DNA from: Dinoroseobacter shibae DFL 12 = DSM 16493
Lineage (GTDB): Bacteria; Pseudomonadota; Alphaproteobacteria; Rhodobacterales; Rhodobacteraceae
Reading direction: 5' to 3'
Length of the DNA stretch: 64,000 bases
Assembly (NCBI RefSeq): GCF_000018145.1
Contig: NC_009952.1
Location: 1,116,001 to 1,180,000 of the forward strand
Part shown: piece by piece, positions 18,111 through 27,662 of the stretch
How positions within the stretch are numbered: position 1 is the first letter of the stretch
How the letters are laid out: every line of letters starts with the position of its first letter
Position numbers and translations under genes: made by a program
Notes under the pieces: generated by a model
What the model was told of the DNA's origin: nothing
The model's input: only the letters and a program-made list of their open reading frames with translations
Databases searched by the model: none

Positions 18111-18599
18111 GTGAAAGCCGGAGTTTCCAGTGGGGCGGGCGGCAGCGGCGGGCGTCGGCGTGGGCGTCGGTCGGGCCGGGGCGGGGCCAAGGCGATGTCC
18201 GAGATCAACGTCACCCCCTTCGTGGATGTGATGCTGGTGCTCCTGATCATCTTCATGGTGGCCGCACCCCTGCTGACCGTGGGTGTGCCTGTCGATCTGC
18301 CCGAGACCAACGCCCAGGCCCTGCCGGGCAGCGAGGAGGAGCCCCTGACAGTCACCGTGGCCGCCGATGGCCGCGTGCTGATCCAGACCACGGAAGTGCC
18401 GCGCGATACGCTGATCCCGCGCCTGCGCGCCATCGCGGCGGAGCGGGAGGGCGACCGGCTGTTCCTCCGGGCTGATAGCGGGATTTCCTATGGCGAGGTG
18501 ATGCAGGTCATGGGCGCGCTCAATGCCGCCGGGTTCAACAATATCGGGCTTGTGACCGAAACCGGCGGCCCCGATTTCGACGGTGGGAGCGAGGGCTAG
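18111..18599 (+). CDS. tolR: Tol-Pal system protein TolR (ExbD family)
   Basis: 162 residues from GTG 18111, 3 bp after tolQ. A Gly/Arg-rich N-terminus (about residues 1-24) precedes one membrane helix with the essential acidic residue in NVTPFVDVMLVLLIIFMV, then a periplasmic domain (VPVDLPETNAQ, LFLRADSGISYGEVMQVMGALNAAGF). It is the peptidoglycan-side partner of the TolQ motor. Confidence 0.95.
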   Translation: MKAGVSSGAGGSGGRRRGRRSGRGGAKAMSEINVTPFVDVMLVLLIIFMVAAPLLTVGVPVDLPETNAQALPGSEEEPLTVTVAADGRVLIQTTEVPRDTLIPRLRAIAAEREGDRLFLRADSGISYGEVMQVMGALNAAGFNNIGLVTETGGPDFDGGSEG

Positions 18600-18606
18600 G
18601 CCCGCG

Positions 18607-19662
18607 ATGGTGCGCCTGCCGCATATCGAGACCGGGACCTATATCTCCGGCGCGGGGCATCTGGCGCTCTTGGCCTGGCTCGCCCTGGGCGGACTTTTTT
18701 ACTCCGCGCCCGAATTGCCGGTGCCTTCGGCGGCTGATGTCGTGTTGTTCAGCGAGGCGGAGTTTGCCGCGATGACCCGGGCGCCGGAGGTTGCCGAGCC
18801 CGCGCCCGCGCCACCCCCCGTGCCCGCGCCGGCCCCAGAACCCGCCCCACCCCCCGAACCTGCGCCAGCGCCGGAACCCGTCCCGCAGCCGGAACCCGAA
18901 CCCGTGCCGATCCCCGAGCCGGAGCCCGCGCCGCCGCCCCCGGCAGAGCGCGTGGCACCCGAGCCCGTGCCGCAGCCCGAGCCGGAGGCGCAGGTCGCGC
19001 CAGAACGGCAGGAGGCCGTCACCCCCGACAATTCCGGGGCCGAGGCCGTGCCTGCGGAAGAGGCCACGGCCCCCGAGGCCGCGACCACACGCATTATCAC
19101 CGAGGCGACCGAGACCGATCCCGAAAGCCAGGCCCCGGACTTGATCGCCAGCCCGCGCCCCTCGGCGCGTCCCGACCGCCCCCGGCCCGTGCCGGTGGAG
19201 GCCCCGCCCACACCCGAAGCGCCGCCGGAAACGCCCGCCGAGACTGCGCCGGACCCGGTCGCCGATGCGGTCGCGGCTGCCGTGGCAGAGGCCGCGGAGA
19301 CCCCGAGCGCGGTGAGCCGCCCGGATGTGCCCGTCGGTCCGCCACTCACCGCGTCCGAACGGGACGGTCTGCGCGTCGCTGTTCAGCAATGCTGGAACGT
19401 GGGTTCGTTGTCGTCGGATGCGCTGCGCACCACGGTCACGGTCGCAGTGGAGATGGAGCAATCGGGCCGCCCCGTGATCAATTCCATCCGCATGATCGGC
19501 TCCGAAGGCGGCTCGGACGCGGCGGCGCGCCAGGCCTTCGAGACGGCACGCCGGGCAATCATCCGCTGCGGCAGCGCCGGTTTCGATCTGCCGGTTGAGA
19601 AATATGCCCAGTGGCGCGATATCGAGATGACATTTAACCCCGAAAGGATGCGGATCCGATGA
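18607..19662 (+). CDS. tolA: cell envelope protein TolA
   Basis: 351 residues from ATG 18607. One N-terminal membrane helix (about 17-35), then about 200 residues composed mostly of Pro, Glu and Ala (repeats of PEPxP type), in place of the alanine-rich helix found in E. coli TolA. The C-terminal domain (about 250-351) has the TolA fold with two cysteines, [11 protein letters not shown] and IIRCGS. It links the TolQR motor to Pal and TolB across the periplasm. The stop overlaps tolB by 4 bp. Confidence 0.88.
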   Translation: MVRLPHIETGTYISGAGHLALLAWLALGGLFYSAPELPVPSAADVVLFSEAEFAAMTRAPEVAEPAPAPPPVPAPAPEPAPPPEPAPAPEPVPQPEPEPVPIPEPEPAPPPPAERVAPEPVPQPEPEAQVAPERQEAVTPDNSGAEAVPAEEATAPEAATTRIITEATETDPESQAPDLIASPRPSARPDRPRPVPVEAPPTPEAPPETPAETAPDPVADAVAAAVAEAAETPSAVSRPDVPVGPPLTASERDGLRVAVQQCWNVGSLSSDALRTTVTVAVEMEQSGRPVINSIRMIGSEGGSDAAARQAFETARRAIIRCGSAGFDLPVEKYAQWRDIEMTFNPERMRIR

Positions 19663-20999
19663 AACGAGCCTTCTTGAGTGCCTTGAGCGTCGGTTTGGCG
19701 GCGCTGTTTCTGACCGGACCGGCGCAGGCCCAGGGCAATCCCGGCCCCCTGCGGATCGAGATCACCGAAGGGGTGATCGAACCGCTGCCCATCGCGGTGC
19801 CGCCGTTTCTGGCCGAGACACCCGCCGCAAGCCAGTTCGCCCGTGACATCGCGCAGGTTGTGGCCGATGATCTGGAAGGATCGGGGCTGTTCCGGGCCAT
19901 CCCGGAGAACGCCTTCATCAGCCCGATCACCAGCTTCGACTCGCCGGTGCAATATGCCGACTGGAAGGCGATCAATGCCCAGGCGCTGGTTACCGGGTCG
20001 GTGTCGGTGGCGAGCGATGGTCGGCTGGTGGTCAAGTTTCGGCTGTTCGACGTGTTCTCGGATGCGCCCTTGGGCAAGGGGCTCCAATTCGTGGCGAGTC
20101 AATCGAGCTGGCGGCGCATGGGCCACAAGGTCGCCGACGCGGTCTATAGCCGGATCACCGGGGAGGGCGGGTATTTCGACAGCCGCGTGGTTTTCGTGTC
20201 GGAAACCGGCCCCAAGAATGCGCGGCAAAAGCGGCTCGCGATCATGGATTATGACGGTGCGAACGTGCAGTTCCTGACCGACAGCAGTGCGATCGTGCTG
20301 GCGCCGCGGTTCTCGCCCACGGGCGATCGGGTGCTGTATACATCCTACGCGACGGGACGGCCGCAGATCACGCTGCTCGATGTGAATTCCGTGCGCAGCC
20401 AAGGGCTTGGCTCCGCCCAGGGGGGCGAGATGAGCTTTGCGCCGCGGTTCTCGCCGGATGGGCGGTCGGTGGTGTTCTCGCTGACCAATGGCGGCAACAG
20501 CGATATCTACCGCCGCGATCTGTCCAGCGGGGCGCAAACCCGGCTGACGGCCACCCCGGCCATCGAGACAGCGCCGAGCTTCTCGCCGGATGGGCGTCAG
20601 ATTGTGTTCGAGAGCGACCGAAGCGGGTCGCAGCAGCTCTACGTGATGTCCGCCACGGGCGGAGAGGCGCGGCGCATCAGCTTCGGCCCCGGGCGCTACG
20701 GCACGCCGGTCTGGTCGCCGCGGGGGGACCTGATCGCGTTCACCAAGCAGAACCAGGGCCGCTTCCATATCGGGGTGATGCGCACGGACGGCTCCGAGGA
20801 GCGGCTGCTGACGTCGTCTTTCCTCGATGAAAGCCCGACCTGGTCGCCCAACGGGCGGGTGATCATGTTCACGCGGGAAACCTCCGGCGCGGGGGGGGCG
20901 CCATCGCTCTATTCGGTGGATATCTCGGGCCGGAACTTGCGGCGCGTGCCGACCCCGGGGGCGGCGTCGGACCCGGCCTGGTCGCCGCTACTGCCCTGA
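19659..20999 (+). CDS. tolB: Tol-Pal system periplasmic beta-propeller TolB
   Basis: 446 residues with a signal peptide (about 1-24, ending AQAQG). The N-terminal alpha/beta domain ([18 protein letters not shown]) interacts with TolA. The C-terminal six-bladed propeller shows the WD40-like PD40 repeats: [73 protein letters not shown]. It binds Pal in the periplasm. Confidence 0.97.
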   Translation: MKRAFLSALSVGLAALFLTGPAQAQGNPGPLRIEITEGVIEPLPIAVPPFLAETPAASQFARDIAQVVADDLEGSGLFRAIPENAFISPITSFDSPVQYADWKAINAQALVTGSVSVASDGRLVVKFRLFDVFSDAPLGKGLQFVASQSSWRRMGHKVADAVYSRITGEGGYFDSRVVFVSETGPKNARQKRLAIMDYDGANVQFLTDSSAIVLAPRFSPTGDRVLYTSYATGRPQITLLDVNSVRSQGLGSAQGGEMSFAPRFSPDGRSVVFSLTNGGNSDIYRRDLSSGAQTRLTATPAIETAPSFSPDGRQIVFESDRSGSQQLYVMSATGGEARRISFGPGRYGTPVWSPRGDLIAFTKQNQGRFHIGVMRTDGSEERLLTSSFLDESPTWSPNGRVIMFTRETSGAGGAPSLYSVDISGRNLRRVPTPGAASDPAWSPLLP

Positions 21000-21065
21000 G
21001 ATCACCCGGTGCAGGGCGCAAAAAGACATGTTACAGTGCACAAAAGAGAAATCGAGGAGCGGGCA

Positions 21066-21593
21066 ATGACACATTTTCACACTTCGCGGCTGCGTGCGCC
21101 CCTGGCGCTGATCGTGGCGCTGGCGCTCTCGGGCTGTGCGGGTTCGGGCGGGCTGTTCGGCGGCGGCGCGGGCGGCGGCACGGCCGGCAGCGGAGCCTTG
21201 AGTTCGGGCGATTTCGGGGACCCGACCTCGCCGGCCTATTTCCAGCAGGCCATCGGTGACCGGGTTCTGTTCGCGGTCGACCAGAGCACCTTGAGCGGCG
21301 AGGCGCAGCAGGTCGTGTCCCAGCAAGCCCGGTGGCTGATGGATAACGGGGCCTACACCGCCGTGATCGAAGGTCATGCGGACGAACAGGGCACGCAGGA
21401 ATACAACCTCGCCCTCGGCGCGCGCCGGGCCAGTGCCGTGCGCGACTTCATGGTCTCGCAAGGGGTGGCCGACAACCGGCTGAGCACGGTGACCTTTGGC
21501 AAGGAGCGCCCGATCGAGGTCTGCTCCGAAGAGCGGTGCTATGCCCAGAACCGCCGCGCGGTCACGGTGCTGAGCGCCGCGCCCGGATCCTGA
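21066..21593 (+). CDS. pal: peptidoglycan-associated lipoprotein Pal
   Basis: 175 residues from ATG 21066 (GGAGCGGG upstream). Type II signal peptide with lipobox LSGC (Cys24), then a Gly-rich linker and an OmpA-like peptidoglycan-binding domain: VLFAVDQSTLSGEAQQ, VIEGHADEQGTQEYNLALGARRA, VRDFMVSQGV. The lipid anchors it in the outer membrane while the domain binds peptidoglycan. Confidence 0.96.
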   Translation: MTHFHTSRLRAPLALIVALALSGCAGSGGLFGGGAGGGTAGSGALSSGDFGDPTSPAYFQQAIGDRVLFAVDQSTLSGEAQQVVSQQARWLMDNGAYTAVIEGHADEQGTQEYNLALGARRASAVRDFMVSQGVADNRLSTVTFGKERPIEVCSEERCYAQNRRAVTVLSAAPGS

Positions 21594-21604
21594 GGGGACG
21601 GGTC

Positions 21605-22432
21605 ATGACCGGGATGCGCAGGATCGTCGGGCCGGCCATGGGCGTTCTGCTTCTGTCGAGCGTCACCGTCACGGCGCAGGACCGGGATCAGACCCTGGCC
21701 GATATCCGGCAGGAGCTGTCGGTGCTCTATGTCGAGCTGCAATCCCTCAAGCGGGAGCAATCGACCACGGGCGCGCCACAGATCAGCCTGCCGCCCAACG
21801 CGTTGGACCGACTCAACACGCTGGAGCAGGAGTTGTCGCGCCTGACCGCCAAGACCGAGCAGCTGGAGTTTCGCATCGACCGGATCGTCCGCGACGGGAC
21901 CAACCGGATCGGGGACCTGGAATTCCGGTTGGTGGAGCTGGAGGGCGGGGACCTGTCGCAGCTGGGCGAGACCACGACCTTGGGCGGCGAGGACGTGCCG
22001 CGCCCGGCGCCCCCCGTTCCCGGTCCGGGACCCGAGACGCCGCAGCTTGCCGTGGCCGAGCAGGCCGATTTCGATGCGGCGCAGGCGCTGCTGGACAATG
22101 GGGATGCGGCCGGGGCGGCCGAGGCCTTCGCAGCCTACACCCAGACCTATCCCGGCAGCCCGTTGGTGGCCGAGGCGCATTACCTGCGCGGCCAGGCCGA
22201 GGCCGCGCAAGGCCAGTGGAGCAGGGCGGCGCGCGCCTATCTCGAAAGCTTCTCCGGCTCTCCTGACGGACCGCGCGCGCCCGAGGCGCTCTACCGGCTG
22301 GGGCTGAGCCTCGCCGAGTTGGGACAGCGCGACGAGGCCTGCATTACCCTGCGCGAGGTCTCCGTCCGCTTCCCCGGCGGCGCGCCCTCCATAGGGGCGA
22401 ACACTGCCCGCGGCGAGCTGGCCTGCCCATGA
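21605..22432 (+). CDS. cpoB: Tol-Pal associated protein CpoB (YbgF)
   Basis: 275 residues from ATG 21605. Signal peptide (about 1-25, TVTAQ), a coiled-coil trimerisation stretch (about 30-110, many Leu/Glu/Arg heptads), a Pro-rich linker (PAPPVPGPGPE), and three TPR repeats at the C-terminus. CpoB couples peptidoglycan synthesis with Tol-driven outer-membrane constriction. Its stop overlaps tilS by 4 bp. Confidence 0.92.
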   Translation: MTGMRRIVGPAMGVLLLSSVTVTAQDRDQTLADIRQELSVLYVELQSLKREQSTTGAPQISLPPNALDRLNTLEQELSRLTAKTEQLEFRIDRIVRDGTNRIGDLEFRLVELEGGDLSQLGETTTLGGEDVPRPAPPVPGPGPETPQLAVAEQADFDAAQALLDNGDAAGAAEAFAAYTQTYPGSPLVAEAHYLRGQAEAAQGQWSRAARAYLESFSGSPDGPRAPEALYRLGLSLAELGQRDEACITLREVSVRFPGGAPSIGANTARGELACP

Positions 22433-23682
22433 CGGATCCCGCGGCGCCGGGACAGGCGCTGGCGGAGGCGATGCAGCGCTGGGTGCCGGATGCCCGCCGG
22501 ATTGGCGTCGCGATGTCGGGGGGCGGCGATTCAATGGCCCTTTTGCACCTTCTGGCGGACTGGGCGGCGCAGAGCGGTGCGGAGCTTCGGGCGGCCAGCG
22601 TGGATCACGGCTTGCGCCCCGAAGCGGCGGATGAGATCGCATTGGCCGCCAAGACCTGCGCTGCGCTGGGCATTCCCCATGACAGTCTGACCTGGGACGA
22701 GGCGCCTGCGGGCAACCTGCAAGCCGCGGCCCGTGACGCGCGCTACCGGCTTCTGTCGGACTGGGCGCAAGCGCAGGGCTGCGCCGTGGTTTGTCTCGGC
22801 CATACCCAGGACGACCAGGCGGAAACGGTGCTCCTGCGTCTGCTGCGGGGCTCGGGCGTGGATGGGCTTGCGGCCATGCGTCCGAGAACGCTGCGCGCTG
22901 GCACGGTCTGGCTGCGGCCGCTCTTGGCGGTATCGCGCGCGGCCTTGCGCGCGGACCTGACGGCGCGGGGCGTCGCATGGGCCGAAGATCCAAGCAACGC
23001 GGACCTGCGCTTCGATCGGGTGCGCGTGCGGCAGGCGATGGCGGCGCTCGACCTGCCGGTGGCGCGGCTCGCGGACACGGCGCAGGCGATGGCCCGTGCG
23101 CAGGAAGCCCTGGGTCGGCGTGCGGCGGAGGCCGCGCAGGCCGGTGCGGTGCGGTTCGAGGACGGCGATATCCTGCTGACGGCAGATGCCTTGTCCGCGC
23201 TGGACGCAGAGACACGGCTGCGTCTGCTGGCCGAGGCGCTGCGCTGGGTCGCCGGAGCGGCGTACCGGCCGCGCCTTTCGGCCCTGACCGGGGTCTGGGA
23301 CGGTCTGGAGGCCGGGCAGGGCGCGACCCTGCACGGATGCCGCCTTCTGGCGGGCGTTTCGGCCTGGCGGGTGTGCCGCGAATACCGTGCGGTTGCTGCG
23401 CTGGAGGTGCCCGCGGGCGCGCTGTGGGACGGGCGCTGGCAGCTGCGCCTCGCGAAGGATGAAACACGCCCGGATGTGACTGTCAGAGCGCTTGGACAGG
23501 CCGGATTGGGCCAGATCACGCGTCCCGATCCCGGCCCGCCCCATCCCAGCCTGATGTCAACACCGGCCTTGTGGCGGGGCGACGAGGTTCTCTCGGTTCC
23601 GCGCCTGAACTGGGGTCTGTCAAGCCGGGTTGACAGGCAACCTGAGCCCGCTTCGTTCATTTCCGGGTTGATTCCGCATTGA
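22429..23682 (+). CDS. tilS: tRNA(Ile)-lysidine synthase TilS
   Basis: 417 residues. The PP-loop ATPase motif SGGGDSMALLHL begins at Ser30; further TilS marks are VDHGLRPEA, ARYRLL, LGHTQDDQAETVLLRLLRGSGVDGLAAM, and RPLL followed by WAEDPSN. It modifies C34 of tRNA-Ile2 to lysidine so that it reads AUA. This pathway matters for the window itself, since infC appears to start with AUA (there read by initiator tRNA). Confidence 0.94.
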   Translation: MTDPAAPGQALAEAMQRWVPDARRIGVAMSGGGDSMALLHLLADWAAQSGAELRAASVDHGLRPEAADEIALAAKTCAALGIPHDSLTWDEAPAGNLQAAARDARYRLLSDWAQAQGCAVVCLGHTQDDQAETVLLRLLRGSGVDGLAAMRPRTLRAGTVWLRPLLAVSRAALRADLTARGVAWAEDPSNADLRFDRVRVRQAMAALDLPVARLADTAQAMARAQEALGRRAAEAAQAGAVRFEDGDILLTADALSALDAETRLRLLAEALRWVAGAAYRPRLSALTGVWDGLEAGQGATLHGCRLLAGVSAWRVCREYRAVAALEVPAGALWDGRWQLRLAKDETRPDVTVRALGQAGLGQITRPDPGPPHPSLMSTPALWRGDEVLSVPRLNWGLSSRVDRQPEPASFISGLIPH

Positions 23683-23763
23683 ACTGATCGGTTTGGTGGC
23701 TATTTTGTAAGACAACCGTACCGGCGCGCCGACCTGAGCGCGCGTCCTTGAGGAGAATCATTC

Positions 23764-25680
<1,917 letters not shown>

Positions 25681-25719
25681 CGCCCGGCCCTGTTGCAGCA
25701 GGGGAACAAAAACCATCAG

Positions 25720-25748
25720 AGGCGCTCCTATCTGGGGGCGCCTTTTTT
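25720..25748 (+). terminator. intrinsic terminator of ftsH
   Basis: Stem AGGCGCTCC / GGGGCGCCT (one T-G pair) followed by six T residues. Confidence 0.88.
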
Positions 25749-25819
25749 GCTGAGCTTCCACTTCCGCGTGGCTTTGGGATATCCCGGGGGCTCCCTTTTG
25801 CGACACAGGAAGGCCCGAG

Positions 25820-26431
25820 ATGTCCAGGTTCGGATTTGTTTTTTCAGGTCTCTTGGTACTTTTCGCCGCGGTGTTTGGTTTGTCGCCTTTCATGGGCGGC
25901 ATGGCCTCTCTGGTCGAAGAGAGCGGACCCCTGGAAATCGGCACGATCCTCATCCTGCCTGTAAGCGCGGCTGCCTTTTTCGTCCTCTTTCCCCGGTCCA
26001 CTTGGCTGAAGGCGCTTCCCGTGCCGGTTGCCCTGCTGCTCCTTGCCAAGCGCGAAGCGGAGCAGGACTGGTGGATCGTTGACGAGCGTCTGCTCACGAT
26101 CAGTTTCTATACCGAGGAAGGCTTCACGGCGACGAGTGTCGTGGGGGCCATAATCGCCGCGATTGTAGTTATGAGTGGACTGATCCTGTGCTTTCGCGGT
26201 GTCCCACTTTTCCTCCGGGCGGTTGCTGGCAAGCAAGGCTGGGCACTCGCTCTGATGGCTGCGGTCTTTGCCGCGGCACTTGGGCAGGTCATGGAAGAGT
26301 GGGAAGGTCTGTTCGTATTGGTCACCGGGTCGGGGTGGCTGGCGAGGTTTTTTGAAGAGGGCTTGGAGCTGTGTTTTGCATATCTTGTGCTGGTGTCTGT
26401 GGTTTTGGGCGCTCGGTCCGTCGGAAGATGA
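25820..26431 (+). CDS. multi-pass membrane protein, unknown function
   Basis: 203 residues, with AGGAAGGCCCGAG upstream of ATG 25820. About six hydrophobic segments are visible. Acidic pairs lie inside or beside helices (KREAEQDWWIVDERL about residue 76, MEEWEGLFV about 156, FFEEGLELCFAYLVL about 178), which is unusual for a simple channel. I recognise no family. The base composition is noticeably less GC-rich than the flanking ftsH and tol genes. It stands alone between the ftsH terminator and convergent genes. Confidence 0.65.
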   Translation: MSRFGFVFSGLLVLFAAVFGLSPFMGGMASLVEESGPLEIGTILILPVSAAAFFVLFPRSTWLKALPVPVALLLLAKREAEQDWWIVDERLLTISFYTEEGFTATSVVGAIIAAIVVMSGLILCFRGVPLFLRAVAGKQGWALALMAAVFAAALGQVMEEWEGLFVLVTGSGWLARFFEEGLELCFAYLVLVSVVLGARSVGR

Positions 26432-26480
26432 CCGGTTGTGGCCCAACGGGTCTGAAACAGAAGGTGGCCTCGGGTCAATG

Positions 26481-26505
26481 GCCGTTTCCCGTGCCTAAAA
26501 ACGGC
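26481..26505. terminator. weak hairpin between convergent genes
   Basis: GCCGTTT (26481-26487) pairs with AAACGGC (26499-26505). On the plus strand there is no T-run, so its role as terminator for the membrane-protein gene or the thioesterase gene is uncertain. Confidence 0.3.
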
Positions 26506-26512
26506 GGTTCGA

Positions 26513-26929
26513 TCAGGCCGTAGCGGATACAGGTATCATGGTCCCCTGCATCAGGGCGACCATCTCGCCATCGTCGCGAAAGACCTCCGCCGTGACCACC
26601 ACCAGCCGCTTGCCCGCGCGGATGACACGGCCTTCGGCGCGCAGGAACGCGCCCTTGCCGGGGGCGAGCAGATTGATCTTCATCTCCGATGTCACCACTT
26701 CGCGGTCCGGCGGCATGGTGGTCAGCGCGGCGTAGCCCGCGGCACTGTCTCCCAGCGCGAAGGTCAGCCCTGCATGGGCGAAGCCGTGCTGCTGCTGCGC
26801 TGCCGAACGGATCGGGGCTTGCAGGACCACGTGGCCCGCGCTCACCGATAGGATCTCTGCACCAAAACTGCCCATGAGGCCCTGGCGCGCGAAGCTTTCG
26901 GCGATGCGGGTTTCGATCTCTGCGGTCAC
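26513..26929 (-). CDS. PaaI family hot-dog thioesterase
   Basis: 138 residues beginning at GTG 26929, which overlaps the pdeM stop by 4 bp (GTGA). The hot-dog thioesterase pattern is present: QQHGFAHAGLTFALGDSAAGYAA, with the variant HGxxH loop and the acidic residue that acts in catalysis, and later VVTSEMKINLLAPGKG. Such enzymes hydrolyse acyl-CoA thioesters, often aromatic. Coupling to pdeM and the Lhr helicase gene is by position only; no functional link is obvious. Confidence 0.8.
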   Translation of the reverse strand: MTAEIETRIAESFARQGLMGSFGAEILSVSAGHVVLQAPIRSAAQQQHGFAHAGLTFALGDSAAGYAALTTMPPDREVVTSEMKINLLAPGKGAFLRAEGRVIRAGKRLVVVTAEVFRDDGEMVALMQGTMIPVSATA

Positions 26930-27621
26930 GGGGTAGCCCTTTCGCGATCTTTGCGTTGGGGCATCGGAACTGCCCGTGGCGGCGTGCCGATGAGAATGGC
27001 CCGTGCCGTCGGTGCCATCAAGTCCTGCAACACCGGCGCGTCGCACTGAAGGCCGCCGGTATAGGCGCCATAGGCGGGCAGGATCAGGCGCCGGTCATCC
27101 ACGAGGAAACAGGCCCGGGTCACGGCACGCCCGCCGCGTAGGGCGAGGCGGCATTTGGGGTGGTAATGGCCCGACACTTCGCCCGCCGCACTGTCGGGTG
27201 TCGCGATGTGGCGAAAGGTCAGCGGGCGGTGCACATGTTCTGCCTGGTGTGCGCCTGCCAGCGCTACGGGGCCGGGGTCGTGATTGCCCTCGATCCATAT
27301 CCAGCGCCGACCGGCCTGCAACCGCGCGATCCAGTCCAGATGTGCCCGAGGCAGGGCGTCGGCCGCGGCGCGGTCGTCGAAACTGTCCCCGAGGCAGATC
27401 ACCTCGCGGGCCTGTGTGCGGTCGATATCCGTGGTCAGCCGCGTCAGCGTTTCCTCGGCCTCATACGGGGGCAGCAGCGCACCGCCCCGCCGGGCAAGCC
27501 GTTCGGACTTGCCCAGATGCAGATCGGAGACCACAAGGAGCCGCGCCGCGGGCCACCACAAGGCGCCGCTCGGGAGGGCATGCAGGTTCGCGCCCGCGAA
27601 GGTGAAGCCGTGTGTGTTCAT
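26926..27621 (-). CDS. pdeM: ligase-associated DNA damage response endonuclease PdeM
   Basis: 231 residues from ATG 27621 (an ATG six codons upstream is possible). Calcineurin-like metallophosphoesterase motifs appear in order: VVSDLHLGKSERLARRG, CLGDSFDD, GNHDPG, SGHYHPK. The opening FTFAGANLHALPSGALWWP is characteristic of this family. PdeM genes are typically linked to an Lhr-type helicase, an exonuclease and an ATP-dependent ligase as a DNA-damage module; here only the helicase is adjacent, 41 bp upstream. Confidence 0.9.
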   Translation of the reverse strand: MNTHGFTFAGANLHALPSGALWWPAARLLVVSDLHLGKSERLARRGGALLPPYEAEETLTRLTTDIDRTQAREVICLGDSFDDRAAADALPRAHLDWIARLQAGRRWIWIEGNHDPGPVALAGAHQAEHVHRPLTFRHIATPDSAAGEVSGHYHPKCRLALRGGRAVTRACFLVDDRRLILPAYGAYTGGLQCDAPVLQDLMAPTARAILIGTPPRAVPMPQRKDRERATP

Positions 27622-27662
27622 GCTTTGGTCCAACCGCATTTCCGGCCCGAGCGCAAGTCCCC

